A DNA stretch of 64,000 bases, from the NCBI GenBank assembly GCA_019454045.1, contig SKCR01036775.1, positions 372,001-436,000 on the forward strand. Reading direction: 5' to 3'. Every line of letters begins with the position of its first letter. Within the stretch, counting starts at the first letter, position 1. Under the pieces are notes generated by a model that was not told where the DNA came from, did not search any database, and saw only the letters and a list, made by a program, of their open reading frames with translations. The stretch comes from Zanthoxylum bungeanum. Its lineage: Eukaryota; Streptophyta; Magnoliopsida; Sapindales; Rutaceae. Positions 47,701-59,598 of the stretch are shown here, piece after piece. The position numbers and the translations under genes are program-made.

Positions 47701-49369
47701 ACATGGCCGAGTATGAATCATGTGCTTTTGGTTTGACAACATTGATAGCCTTGAAGGCCGGGAGTGTGTAAGTCTATGGAGATTCTATGTTGGTAGTCCA
47801 GCAGATGCGTGGAGAATGGGAATTGAAAGAAGAACGGTTGAAACCTTACCTTTTTTACCTCAGAAAGTTGGCGCAGGTATCCCCGAGTGTAAATTTCGGC
47901 ACTTACCGAGAGAAGAGAATCAGATGGCAGATGCATTGGCTACACTTGCAGCAACTTGGGAAAATCCAGAAAAGTTAGTGATGAAACCGTTGATACTGAC
48001 AACAGCAAGCAAACCCGTTTATGAGATAGAAAGAATTCTGGAAGTTGAGGTCGACGACGGTAAACCTTGGTATTATGACATTCAGAGGTATCTGGAACAT
48101 GGTGAACTCCCGAAAGAGGGAGGCAGAAAAGACAGAATAGCCATCCAGAAGTTAGCTTCCCAATATGTGACTTTGAAAGGGGAACTGTACAAGAGGCAAG
48201 CAAACGGTATTCAGTTGAAGTGTTTGAGAAAAGAAGAAGCTCAGCATGTAATGGAAGAAATACACACCGGGGTATGTGGTCTGCACATGAACGGGTTGAA
48301 TCTGTCCCGCAAGATAGTGAGACAAGGTTTTTATTGGTCAACCATGGAAACAGATTGCGCGAAAATGGTAAAGTACTGTCATGACTGTCAAGCATATGGT
48401 AGTTTGAATCATTTACCACACACAGAGTTGCACGGGTTGTCAGAGCCGTGGCCTTTCTCAGCATGGGGGATTGATATGAATGGGGAAATTCGACTGAATG
48501 CATCAAATGGGCATCGCTTCATAGTAGTGGCAGTAGATTACTTCTCGAAGTGGGTGGAAGCCGAATCATTCCGCAATATTACAGCAAAGCAGATGGCAAA
48601 GTTTATAGCTCGGAACCTCATTTGTCGGTATGGTATGCCGCATCATGTAGTGACAGAAAACGTGGTCCAGTTTCAAGGAGAGACGAAGGCAATGTTATAG
48701 AGGTATGGGATAGGCCACCACAAGTCATCACCGTACAGGCCACAGGCAAATGGGGCAGTTGAGCCAGCCAACAAGACTATAAAGACAATTTTAGCCAAGA
48801 TGATAGAAAATTGCAGAGATTGGGCCGAGAAATTACCGTATGCTTTGTGGGGGTACAGAACATCAGTAAGAACAGCAACATGGGCCACACCTTACTCTTT
48901 GGTCTATGGAATGGAAGCGGTATTGCCAGTAGAAGTGGAAATACAATCCATGAAGGTATTAACATAGGCAGAATTACCGGAACAAGATTGGGCCGCACAG
49001 AGGTTTGATCAGTTAGCACTATTGGATGAGAAGAGAACGAAGTCTTTGTATCACATGCATTTGTATCAGAAGAGACTAGCCCGAGCATTCAACAAGAAAG
49101 TACGTCCCACCAAGATCAGAAATGGTGATTTAGTACTTAAGCAGTCGAGCCGTCGACGACGGATCCGAGAGGGAAATTCAGACCTAACTGGGAAGACCTT
49201 ACATAGTGCAGAAGGTAATGAGAAATGGGGCAGTGAGGTTATCAGACTTGGAAGGAAACGAGTTCACCAAGCCGATCAACGTAGACAGATTGAAGCAATA
49301 CTTTGCCTGAGAGGAGAAAACCGAGCAGTCACCACGGGAATTAGCAGAAGGCCTAACCCAACGGACTAA
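44734..49369 (+). pseudogene. pol of gypsy A: protease, RT, two RNase H, integrase
   Basis: Protease VDDGSSIN is near 45109-45132, just after a 1-base deletion. Reverse transcriptase runs from YPEWLANIVPVPKKDGK (46357) through VDYRDLNKACPKDDFPLPH to YVDD at 46713-46724. The gypsy RNase H follows (47140-47500), then an archaeal-type RNase H (FDGVVN near 47593, NNMAEYES near 47698). Integrase has the H-H-C-C finger (48260-48400) and core, but the second catalytic Asp is Glu (TENV, near 48656). Stops lie at 45429, 46599, 46917, 47769 and 48698, with a frameshift near 47880. The dual RNase H marks the Tat lineage. Confidence 0.88.
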
Positions 49370-49499
49370 GAAAATCATTCATGCATACACGTAACATTGC
49401 ATTCTCTTCGTGTTTGTTTTCATTTTATGTTCGCAGGTTTGAAGAAGGGAGAAAGCGGCAGAAATGAGCCAAGCAGCGTCAGCGTAATTTCAGTTTTTG

Positions 49500-49879
49500 G
49501 GATGAGTCCCAAGAGGCGAGGCCCATATCAGCTTGGGGGCGAGGCCCATATCATGTCGGCTCGAGGGCGAGGCCCATATCAGCTTGAGGGCGAGGCCCCC
49601 GTTGTCAGTTGTAGTTCCGGGTCGAGGTGCCCAGGGTTGAGGTACGCACTACATCATCAGTTTGAGGGTGAGGTCCCTATAGTCAGTGGTGTTGGGTCGA
49701 GGTGCCCAGGGTCGAGGTGCCCCCGTTGTCAGTTGTAGTTCCGGGTCGAGGTGCCCAGGGTCGAGGTACCCACTACATCATCAGTTCGAGGGCGAGGTCC
49801 CTATAGTCAGCGGTGTTGGGTCGAGGTGCCCAGGGTCGAGGTGCCCCCGTTGTCAGTTGTAGTTCCGAGTCGAGGTGCC
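49500..49879 (+). repeat. 124-bp GC-rich tandem repeat in the A 3' tail
   Basis: Units begin GTTGTCAGTTG at 49601, 49725 and 49849, each rich in 'gtcgaggtgccc'. A different short unit (cgaggcccatatcagctt) precedes at 49515-49600. The third unit is cut at 49879 by the LTR of B. Variable tandem repeats in this place are known from Tat/Ogre elements. Confidence 0.9.
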
Positions 49880-52727
49880 TGTGGGAACCCAGAAACTGGG
49901 CGACGCATGCTGTCCCAGGCTCGCGGCCCGGTCGCGAGTACGGAGTAGCCACGGGGGACTAAACTGGAGAATAATGGAGTCGCCACCCGGTGTGAACCGG
50001 GAAAATAAGATTTAAGGCCGCACTCACCCCTCGCAAGGGAAGACCTCAAACCGTTGGGTTCGGAATGGCCCCTTACTCATGCCACTTGTGACGAAAGGAT
50101 TTATGTAATAATTTAATCAGGCTTAAGTAACACTTATTTCCAAGAGTATCATGCTTCTAAATTAACATGTACAAAATAAAACTTACACATATATTTCACA
50201 TCTAAGATTACATGCTTGGAAGTACATCAAAGGAGCGACAAACATACAACTTCATTGGCATATTATATTCAAGAATACACAAGCACACATACTAACCACA
50301 CAACCACACGTGTGAGCACCTTCTCAAGTGGTACGTGGAATTGTATCCCAAGTACAGACTTTACTACCGTCCATTCAGAATCGGCTACGGAATTTATGTC
50401 TGGGTTTCCATCCGATATACCACAAGGAATAATACTAAAATGTTATCATGACATAAGTATATGAATTGTAATACATTAAACACATTGTATTCATACATGT
50501 GGGGATAGCTACTAGGGAAACTATGCATGAAATCTAATGAAAAGGACTCAGTTCAGTGGGTGCGCGTTCGCGTAGCGTTTGAAAACGTATTCGAACGGTA
50601 AACAGAAGGTTTGCGTTCGTGTAGTGTTCGAGAACGCGTTCGAACGGAACCAGACCTGATGCATGATAAGACTAAGAAAGTGCGTGTGCGTTCACGTAGC
50701 GTTCGAGAACGCGTTCGAACGGTAAACAGAAGGTTCGTGTTTGTGTAGCGTTCGAGAACGCGTTCGAACGGAACCTGACCTGATGCATGTAACATAAAGG
50801 ATAAAGACAACAATGTCAAGCTCAGCATGTCCGATTAAACGTATCTTGCATTCAACCGAACACACATCAACCGGCGCGGCAAAGCATCGTGGTAGAGGGC
50901 TTTAACCCTTCCCCGTAGGGGATCTTTCATTCCACTTACTAAGCCCATGCGCTCAATTGAATCATGCATACATAGAATTAAAAGCAATAATATCAAACTT
51001 AGCATGCCCGATTGAACGTATCTTGTATTCAAACAAACATACATCGACCGGCGCGGTAAAGCATTGTGTTAAAGGGCTTTAACCCCTCCCCGTAGGGGAT
51101 CTTTCATTCCACTTACTAAGCCCATGCGCTCGATTGAATCATGCATACATAGAATTAAAAGCAATAATATCAAACTAGTATGCCCGATTGAACGTGTCTT
51201 GCATTCAACCGAACACACATCAACCGGCACGGCGAAGCATCGTGGTAAAGGGCTTTAACCCTTCCCCATAGGGGATCTTTCATTCCACTTACTAAGCCCA
51301 TGCGCTCGATTGAATCATACGTAAATAAGAAACATGCAGAATTCGAGTGACGAAAAATAAATAAATAATGAAAGCAACATGAAACAAGAGAAGGTGCCGT
51401 TTATTCAAGTGGTACGTGGAGTTGTATCCCAAGTACAGACCGCACTACCGTCCATTCGGATTCGGCTACGGAATTTACGTCTGGGTTTCCATCCTATATA
51501 CCACGAGAGACGACACTCTTTCATTCATCCAATACCCACAACACACATCATACACAAACAAGATTCAACAAATAAGTAAAATACAATCAAAATAAATAAA
51601 AAAAATCAAATAAAGATGAGTGTGAAAAGTACCCTCAGGTCTAACCTTTTAAGCCGTCTCTCGGACTCGCGTTTCATGAAGATCGGAAGAGGTAAAGCTC
51701 CGTAACTTTTCTGGTTCACTGGTTTCTTTTTCCTTCGCTGTTTTGCCGCTCAAGCTACTGTTTCGACTTCGTTTTACTGCTGTTTCCTTGTGGTTTCGCT
51801 GCCGTTTCCTCTATATTTTCTGCTTACTTTTTGGGTGTGTTCTTTTGGTGTTTTAGGCTACTGTTTTGATGGTTGTAGGGGTGTATTTGGCTGTGGATTT
51901 CGGTAATGTGAGGGAGTGTTTAAAGGTTTGTTGCTTTCGGTAATGTGAGGGTAGGGATGAAGAGAAAGGTTTGCTATCTTTCTTGTGATTTGCGTGTGAT
52001 GTTATGGTTCTTGGGTTGTGATTTTTTTTTTTGTGTAAGTAGTGTATGAGCTAGAGGAGTGCATGTCTGGTGAGGGGTTGTTTATATAGAGAAGGGCTAG
52101 GGCTTCACCTTGTCTCACAAGGAAGGGATTTGGCATTAAAAGGAGGAGGATTTTATTTGGTGTTGAGCAAGGAAAGTCAAAGATTGAGGGGGACAAATCT
52201 TGGCTAGATTAGGAAGTCAATATCTTTAATTTGTTATGATTGATTTTAATTAGGCTTGACATCTTTTTAATTTAGTATGTGATTTGTTTAGTTAGGAAGT
52301 TAATATATTTGATTATCTTTATTAGGTATGATTATATTTTATCTTTTATTTAATTGGTAAATGGTTTAAATATTTTATTTAATATTTAATGTTTAATTTA
52401 ATTAATTGGGATGTGTTTATGGGCTTTGGGGGGCTAATTGGGATGGGGTGCGAGGCTAGCAGTAAAACCAGAAACACCGACGCCGTTCGAACGCCACCAA
52501 TTCGAACGCGGCATGAATGTCCGCAATCTGCCTGAAGTTCGAACGAAGTAATGAACGCAGCACTAACGAAGACAGTGTACTTGAGAAATGAACTAGATGA
52601 CGTACTTATTCTGAATTTCCCCTTCCGACCTCCGTTTCCCGCAATATCCTTAGCTAAAAAGGTAGTGCCTCTAACTGAAACTCATCATCGGGTTTCACAT
52701 GCGAAAATGCAATGCCTACAGTCGCCC
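49880..52727 (-). repeat. 3' LTR of gypsy B
   Basis: On the minus strand it runs from TGTAGGCATTGC (52727) to GGGTTCCCACA (49880). The TATA box is at about 52090-52080. The three-copy 176-bp array, two 124-bp TTCGAA units and the two ~115-bp blocks match those in the LTR of A. Confidence 0.9.
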
Positions 52728-52741
52728 CCAATTTGATGGGA
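52728..52741 (-). other. Polypurine tract of gypsy B
   Basis: AAATTGGGGGCGAC on the minus strand directly precedes the TGTAGG of the 3' LTR. Confidence 0.85.
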
Positions 52742-52860
52742 CTTATGCAGTGTGTGACTTTGAACAATCCTATCAAAGTTATGCAATGCATTCACTTACC
52801 TGGCTCGGCTGCTGCCTCGAGCTGAGTTGGTACTGCAGCGGACCTCGATCCTGAGACGCG
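52742..52860 (-). other. Spacer between satellite array and polypurine tract of B
   Basis: About 120 bases without repeats or coding motif. It should also exist in A, beyond the window. Confidence 0.6.
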
Positions 52861-53450
52861 TCCCGATAACTGCAACGACAATGGGGGCACCTCGACCCAA
52901 CACCGCTGACTATAGGGCCTCGCCCTCGTACTGATGATGTAGTGGGTACCTCGACCCTGGGCACCTCGACCCGGAACTACAACTGGAAACGGAGGCACCT
53001 CGACCCTGGGCACCTCGACCCAACACCGCTGACTATAGGGACCTCGCCCTCGAACTGATGATGTAGTGGGTACCTCGACCCTGGGCACCTCGACCCGGAA
53101 CTACAACTGACAACGGGGGCACCTCGACCCTGGGCACCTCGACCCAACACCGCTGACTATAGGGACCTCGCCCTCGAACTGATGATGTAGCGAGTACCTC
53201 GACCCTGGGCACCTCGACCCAGAACTACAACTGACAACGGGGGCACCTCGACCCTGGGCACCTCGACCCAACACCACTGACTATAGGGACCTCGCCCTCG
53301 AACTGATGATGTAGTGGGTACCTCGACCCTGGGCACTCGACCCGGAACTACAACTGAAAACGGGGGCACCTCGACCCTGGGCACCTCGACCCGACATGAT
53401 ATGAGCCTCGCCCCCAAGCTGATATGGGCCTCGCCCCTTGGGACTCATCC
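52861..53450 (-). repeat. 124-bp GC-rich tandem repeat in the B 3' tail
   Basis: The marker CTGATGATGTAG occurs at 52931, 53055, 53179 and 53303, giving four units of 124 bases. The short 'gatatgggcctcgcccc' units follow at 53395-53440. Open frames through the array are repeat artefacts. Confidence 0.92.
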
Positions 53451-53599
53451 CAAAAAATGAAATTGCGCTGACGCTGCTTGGCTCATTTCCGTCGCTTTCT
53501 CCTTTATTCGAACCTACGACAAAATGAAAACAAACACGAAGAGAATGCAATGCTACGTGTATGCATGAATGATCTTCTTATTCCGTTGGGTTAGGTCTT

Positions 53600-54084
53600 C
53601 TTCTAATTCTCGTGGTGACTGCTCGGTCTTCTCGTCCTCAGGCAAAGTATTACTTCAACCTGTCTACGTTGATCGGCTCGGTGAACTCGTTCCCCTCCAG
53701 GTCTGATAGCTTCACTGCTCCATTTCCCATTACTTTCTGCACTATGTAAGGTCCTTCCCAGTTTGGTCTGAATTTTCCTCTCGGATCTGTCGTCGACGGC
53801 CTCGACTGCTTAAGTACCAATCACCCTTTCTGATCCTGGTAGGACGCACTTTCTTATTGAATGCCCGAGCTAGTCTCTTCTGATACAACTGATGATACAA
53901 CACTGTCGATTTCGACTTCTTCTCTTCTCACAATAGTGCTAACTGATCAAACCTCTGTGCGGCCAAATCTTGTTCCGGTAATTCTGCCTCTGCTAATACC
54001 TTCATTCATTGTATTTCCACTTCTACTGGCAATACCGCTTCCATTCCATAGACCAAAGAGTAAGGTGTGGCCCCTGTTGCTGTG
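53600..54084 (-). pseudogene. End of B pol (integrase C-terminus), frameshifted
   Basis: This part is colinear with 48890-49369 of A, covering the region after the integrase core. A frame change near 54085 separates it from the long frame upstream. The minus strand has no open frame over 80 codons here. Confidence 0.6.
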
Positions 54085-55897
54085 TTCTTACTGATGTTCT
54101 GTACCCCCACAAAGCATACGGTAATTTCTCGGCCCAATCTCTGTAATTTTCTATCATCTTGGCTAGAATCATCTTTATAGTCTTGTTGGCTGCCTCAACT
54201 GCCCCATTTGCCTGCGGCCTGTACGGTGACGACTTGTGGTGGCCTATCCCATACCTTTGTAACATTGCCTTCGTCTCTCCTTGAAACTGGACCCCGTTGT
54301 CTGTCACTACCTGATGCGGCATACCATACCGACAAATGAGGTTCAGAGCTATAAACTTTGCCATCTGCTTTGCTGTAACATTACGGAATGATTCGGCTTC
54401 CACCCACTTCAAGAAGTAATCTACTGCCACTACTATGAAGCGATGCCCATTTGATGCATTCGGTCGAATTTCCCCAATCATATCAATCCCCCATGCTGAG
54501 AAGGGCCACGGCTCTGACAACCCGTGCAATTCTGTGTGCGGTAAGTGATTCAAATTACCATGTCCTTGACAGTCATGACAGTGCTTTACCATCTTCGCGC
54601 AGTCTGTTTCCATGGTTGACCAATAAAAACCTTGTCTCACTATCTTGCGGGACAAATTCAACCCATTCATGTGCATACCACATACCCCTGCGTGTATTTC
54701 TTCCATTACATGCCGAGCTTCTTCTTTTCTCAAACACTTCAACTGAATACCATTTGCCTGCCTCTTGTACAGTTCTCCTTTTAAAATCACATACTGGGAA
54801 GCTAACTTCTGAATGGCTATTCTGTCTTTTCTGCCCGCCCATTCCGGGAGTTCACCCTGTTCCAGATACCTCTGAATGTCATAATACCAAGGTTTACCGT
54901 CGTCAACCTCAACTTCTAGAATTCTTTCTATCTCATAAACAGGTTTACTTGCTGTTGTCAGTATCAACTGTCTCATCACTAACTTTTCTGGATTTTCCCA
55001 AGTCGCTGCCAGTGTAGCCAATGCATCTGCCATCTGATTCTCTTCTCTCGGTAAGTGCTGAAACTTACACTCGGGGATAACCTGTGCCAATTTTCTGAAG
55101 TGAAAAAGGTAAGGCTTCAACCGTTCTTCCTTCAATTCCCATTCTCCTCGTATCTGCTGGACTACCAACATAGAATCTCCATAGACTTCCACACTCCTGG
55201 CCTTCAAGGCTATCAATGCTGTCAAACCAAAAGCACATGCTTCATACTCGGCCATGTTATTAGTCACCCTGAATGTCAAACTCTTGGCTAAAGGCAAAGT
55301 CTCTCCCTCGGGGGTCACTATCACGATCCCAATTCCGGCTCCCTTGTAATTCACTGCTCCGTCAAAAAACTTCTTCCACCTCTGAACTGTTATCGCTTGG
55401 ATCTCTTCATCTGGAAACTCAAACTTATACTGATCCCCCTCAACAGGTTGCAATGCCAGAAACTCTGCTACTGCTCGCCCCTTGATCACTTTGGAGGTGA
55501 GATACTCAATGTCAAACTGTGTCAACAATACCAACCATCTGCCCAATTTTCCCACTAGTGAAGGCACCGAATGAAGATATTTCAGAGGATTCTCCTTTGC
55601 CACCACCTGGATCTTGTAAGACTGGAAATAATGCCGCAACTTCCTGGAAGCCCATACCATTGCAAGATAGATCTTCTCAACCTCCTGATATCGAGCCTCA
55701 TACGGGAGCATCTTCTTACTCAGAGAGTAAACTGCATGTTCTAACCCTGTCTCATCTGCATGTACCATCATAGCCCCCAGTGCTTCTGATTTTATAGCCA
55801 AATACAATATCAAAGGTCTGCCCGGTCTGGAGGTTTCAATACATATGGCTTTACCAAGTACTCTCTGATTTTGTCGAAGGCGGCTGACACTGTTCAT
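54023..55897 (-). CDS. B pol fragment: gypsy RNase H, archaeal-type RNase H, integrase
   Basis: This is the longest frame in the window, 624 codons without a stop. Residues about 25-150 are the gypsy RNase H and connection. Residues 174-300 are an archaeal-type RNase H with D179, E217, D241 and D291 in place. Integrase follows: zinc finger H402, H409, C440, C443, then the catalytic triad D472, D533, E568, with 34 residues between the last two. The final 20 or so codons are out of frame. The first about 20 codons follow a frameshift, so the ATG is not a natural start; it is a piece of a polyprotein whose upstream part is broken. Confidence 0.8.
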   Translation of the reverse strand: MNSVSRLRQNQRVLGKAICIETSRPGRPLILYLAIKSEALGAMMVHADETGLEHAVYSLSKKMLPYEARYQEVEKIYLAMVWASRKLRHYFQSYKIQVVAKENPLKYLHSVPSLVGKLGRWLVLLTQFDIEYLTSKVIKGRAVAEFLALQPVEGDQYKFEFPDEEIQAITVQRWKKFFDGAVNYKGAGIGIVIVTPEGETLPLAKSLTFRVTNNMAEYEACAFGLTALIALKARSVEVYGDSMLVVQQIRGEWELKEERLKPYLFHFRKLAQVIPECKFQHLPREENQMADALATLAATWENPEKLVMRQLILTTASKPVYEIERILEVEVDDGKPWYYDIQRYLEQGELPEWAGRKDRIAIQKLASQYVILKGELYKRQANGIQLKCLRKEEARHVMEEIHAGVCGMHMNGLNLSRKIVRQGFYWSTMETDCAKMVKHCHDCQGHGNLNHLPHTELHGLSEPWPFSAWGIDMIGEIRPNASNGHRFIVVAVDYFLKWVEAESFRNVTAKQMAKFIALNLICRYGMPHQVVTDNGVQFQGETKAMLQRYGIGHHKSSPYRPQANGAVEAANKTIKMILAKMIENYRDWAEKLPYALWGYRTSVRTQQQGPHLTLWSMEWKRYCQ

Positions 55898-57374
55898 TCC
55901 ATATCACTGGCTGATCTTTCCTCAACAGTTTGAAGATAGGCTCACATACCGATTTCAACTTGGCAATAAACCGACTGATGCACTGAATCTTCCCCAAGAA
56001 TGCTCTGACTTCTTTTTCTGTCTTCGGTGCAGGCATTTCTGTGATTGCCTTGATCTTTTCGTAGTCTACCTCTATTCCGCCCATTCCCACCGTATGACCA
56101 AGCAATTTCCCTAATGTCACCCCAAACACACATTTTTTAGGATTTAGCCGCAGGTTGTATCTGTCACCCTCTGAAGAAACCTTTCCAGTGCTCAATATAC
56201 CCAACCCTTGTTTCTGATTTCACTATCATGTCATCCACTTACACCTCAATCTCTTTGTGCATCAAGTCGTGGAAAAGTGTAGTGGCCATCCGCTGATAAG
56301 TAGCTCCCGCATTCTTAAGCCCAAACGGCATTACCTTGTAACAATAAGTACCCCACTCGGTAACAAATGCTGTCTTGTGTTTATCTTCCTCAGCCATGAG
56401 AACCTGATTGTAACCTGAAATCCATCTGCAAATGAATACATAGCAGACAAAGCCGCACTATCAACCAGAACATCTATGTGTGGCAGAGGAAAATCATCTT
56501 TCGGACAAGCTTTGTTGAGATCTCTATAGTCTACACACATTCTGACCTTCCCATCTTTCTTCGGTACTGGTACTATGTTAGCCAACCATTCAGGATACTT
56601 TACTACTTCCAGGAACCCCCACATCTATCTGTTTCTTAACTTCCTCTCTGACTTTCTCAGCCTATTCTGGTCTCATCCGTCGGAGTTTCTGTTTACTGGT
56701 CTCCTATTCGGATAAGTTGGTACTATGTGCTGGGTAATATTTTTGTCTACCCCAGGCATATCCTCATAGGACCAAGCAAATACTCTGGCATATCTGACCA
56801 ACACTTCTTCTAGTTTCTCCCTCTCTTCGGAGGTTACTTCACTTGCAATCAGAATTTCCTTGGGGTTCTCAAGTGTACCCAAGTTAAATGTAGTAGTTCT
56901 AGCTGAACTGATGTCAAATATGCTTGATTCGTACATAGTAAATGGAAATGACTCAGACAAGTAAGCAAAAGAAATGTCTTTATTATTGGATAATGCGAAG
57001 TACATTCAAATAAATCAGGAAGGTAAATGTCTTCATCATCTATAGACACTTCTTCATCTGCAATTAGATCTTCCTCAGGCTTTTCGTCCTCCCGCAGAGT
57101 TAGGCTCTCCACTTCATCAGTTCTTCCTCCCAATTTCTTCTTCTTTCTCCACAATTTCTTCAACTATCAGCTTCTTACCCAACATATCCTGGAAGATCTC
57201 AAACCCAGGTACTACAATTCCATTAACTTCCACAGGCTCGGGCTCCCCTTGATATCCTGAAGCTTTCACAAAGCATTCCATCAGTTTCAGGCCCTTTTTC
57301 TTGACCTTTGGCTTTTCTAAATCAGACTGGTACCCCAAACCCTTCCGAGTAGTCTGTCCTCTGAAATCTGGCAA
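55851..57374 (-). pseudogene. Reverse transcriptase and linker of gypsy B, broken
   Basis: Pieces in several frames carry YPEWLANIVPVPKKDGK and VDYRDLNKACPKDDFPLPH (56331-56624), then the C-terminal part KTEKEVRAFLGKIQ (55851-56204). The catalytic box has a stop in place of its tyrosine (near 56239). An acidic linker (56849-57374) joins it to the protease. At least five frame changes or stops occur. Confidence 0.82.
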
Positions 57375-58246
57375 TTTGAACCTTTACCCGGCTCAAACTT
57401 CATTTTCTCCATAATCCTAGCAACTCTAGGATCCACCCACTCCTCAAAAGTAGCTGACACCTGGAACCTCGTGAAGGGTTGTATCTCCAAGGCAGCCACG
57501 ACATTATCTAACTCAGCCCGGATGGTGACAACTTCTCCCTCATACAGGAACTTGATCATCTGATGCAAAGTGGAAGGCACGCCCCCAAGTTTGTGAAACC
57601 AAGGCCTTCCCAACAATAAGGCGAAAATAGCCGGGATGTCCAGTACTATAAACTCGACCTCATCTTCAATCGGTCCTACCTTGACCATAGCCACAAAGGT
57701 ACCCTCAACTCCCCTTTTACTGTCATCATAAGCCTTAATAGTCATACTGGAGGGGTCCAAGTCTGTTGCTTTCATACCCAATCTCGCCAGAATTTTCAAC
57801 GGGCACACATTGATGGATGAACCGTCATCCACCATTACACATGAAGTTCTCTTGCCCCTCACCTCGGCCATGATAAATAGAGGCCTGTTATGATTTCTCC
57901 CCTCCGTCGGGAGTTCATCCTCAGAAAAAGATATCTGCAAAGCTTCCTTCTGAACCGACGCAACAAACATTGCAGGGTTGGCGTCTTCGGGTACCACAAT
58001 CGTGCTCAAGGCCTCAACCATAGCCTGCCTATGCTCCCGAGATGCACATAACAGTTCCCAGATACTCACTTGTGCTCTAGGCTTCCTCAATTGCCTCAGC
58101 ACTATATCCCCTTCAGTATTTTCTGCAGTCTCAACCACTTCTCTACCATATGTCAAAATTTCCTTACCCTTTTCCGCCATATCATTGTAAAAACGACCGC
58201 TACGTGTCATTCCCCTTACTTCTTCCGTCACTGCTAGAGAAATCAA
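57317..58246 (-). CDS. B protease region, open frame
   Basis: A 309-codon frame covers the link from gag (MTRSGRFYNDMAEKGKE, from residue 13) and the aspartic protease with VDDGSSINV at about residues 139-147. The frame is intact where A has lost a base. It ends by frameshift near 57370, just before the reverse transcriptase linker. The protease would release the polyprotein's parts inside the particle. Confidence 0.75.
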   Translation of the reverse strand: MISLAVTEEVRGMTRSGRFYNDMAEKGKEILTYGREVVETAENTEGDIVLRQLRKPRAQVSIWELLCASREHRQAMVEALSTIVVPEDANPAMFVASVQKEALQISFSEDELPTEGRNHNRPLFIMAEVRGKRTSCVMVDDGSSINVCPLKILARLGMKATDLDPSSMTIKAYDDSKRGVEGTFVAMVKVGPIEDEVEFIVLDIPAIFALLLGRPWFHKLGGVPSTLHQMIKFLYEGEVVTIRAELDNVVAALEIQPFTRFQVSATFEEWVDPRVARIMEKMKFEPGKGSNCQISEDRLLGRVWGTSLI

Positions 58247-59598
58247 GCCAAAAGTTTTCCCCTGCTCAAACTCATCTTCACTAGTACTATCCCAGATTCT
58301 CAGGCAAAAGGCTTGAGGGTGAAAGGATTTCAGGACAGGTCTTCTAGGAGGCCAGAATTGATCATATAGGCTTGGTGGTGGTACGAACGGTGGTAGTTGG
58401 GTAAGGGGTTTCTTGTGTGTGTCAGGCTGTTCTATTCCTGGGTCAGGTATTTTCTTGGAGTCTATCAGGTCTTGGATTCATGGCGGAGTCGGGCGCAGTT
58501 GTCGGTGTCATGGCCCTTTTTGTGTGTGGTGAAAGTGACAGTAAAGGCTTAGGTTATAATGTGATGGTAGGGGATTGGGTAATGGTTTGGCTTCCAAGGG
58601 TTTTAAGAGCCTTGCCTCTTCAATTTCTCTAGCACCTTGGACAGGGGCCTCCCCAAGTTGGAAAATTGCCGGTTCCGGATAGCGGAAATCTCAGCAGAAA
58701 CGAGTTTTGCTCCCGATGTTCCCCCAATGGGCCTCCTGTTCAGACCATAGAATTTCTATTCTCGGCCTCTTTTTCTCAATATCCATGACAGTTTCCCTCA
58801 ACTGCCGAAAGTCTGCAATCATGGAGGTCATCCTCCTCAACTTGCTATAAATGGAGGGCTTGGTGCCCTTGATAATCATCTTAATATGATCCTTCTCTGA
58901 GGGCCTAGTCTGCATTTTCAATAACTGACCCCTCCACCGGTCCACATACTCCTTAAAACTCTCCTCCATTTCTGCTTAACATTCTCCAGATCACGGAGTG
59001 ACAGATCGATCTCTAAGTCAGTGACATACTGCTTCAGGAAAGCATCGGCCAACTCCCTCCAATCTTCTTCACTTTCTTCTCCAAACTGTGGTACCATACC
59101 ACGGGAGCTCCTTCAAGCGACATTCCAAACATTTTCTGCACTTGGCTCTGAGATAAGCCAAGAACTCATGACTGATACAAACTATCGGAGATGCACCCTC
59201 GGATCCCCATTCCCGTTAAACTTAGTCATTTCTGGCATCTTGAACTGCGCCGGAAATTGTTCCTCGAAAGTCAGTGTGTCATAATCCAGCAAATCTTCAT
59301 TCTTACCCCTCATCTTGCGGGTAACCGACTCAACCTAATCCCGAAGTTTCTGTAACTCTGCCTGAGACCCAGATACTCTGCCCGCTGCATACTCTGCCAT
59401 ATCATCATCAAAAGTGGGGGTATCATCCCCCAATCTGTTCGGAGGTTCCTCTTGTCTTACATCCCCATAACTACCCCCAGCACGAGATCCGGCTATACCA
59501 GCCATAACAGTAGTCAAAGCCTGCAACTGTTCAGTGACCTTGGCGAGACTGTTCTCTAACTGATCCATATGGGACACCTCATTATCGGATTCACTCAT
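58247..59598 (-). pseudogene. gag of gypsy B (stops and frameshifts)
   Basis: It starts MSESDNEVSHMDQLENSLAK at 59598, matching A. A CAG-to-TAG stop lies at 59335-59337. The capsid part ESFKEYVDRWRGQLLKMQ is at 58900-58966. The knuckle region near 58440-58560 is out of frame. Confidence 0.82.

Larger units (their letters stand above)
18530..49879 (+). mobile_element. Tat/Ogre-like gypsy element A, with C, E and B inserted
   Basis: A begins TGTAGGCATTGC at 18530 inside copia F, preceded by TACAC (18525-18529), the expected target duplication. Its parts are 5' LTR (18530-19604 plus 29994-32062), primer site (32066-32084), leader (32085-32142 plus 42261-43344), gag-pol (43345-49369) and a 124-bp tandem repeat (to 49879). 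The order protease, reverse transcriptase, two RNase H domains and integrase, together with a tRNA-Arg primer site, is typical of the Tat lineage. Its polypurine tract and 3' LTR are off the window, displaced by element B. Coding frames carry many stops. Confidence 0.85.

Noticed and set aside
47940..48506. A 188-codon minus-strand open frame, and its counterpart at 54451-55017 on the plus strand
   Set aside because: Both are antisense to the well-supported integrase/RNase H coding of A and B and show no domain of their own.
49397..49948. Open frames through the GC-rich repeats of A and B (also 52779-53550)
   Set aside because: The frames exist because the 124-bp unit lacks stops in some frames; the peptides are simple repeats.
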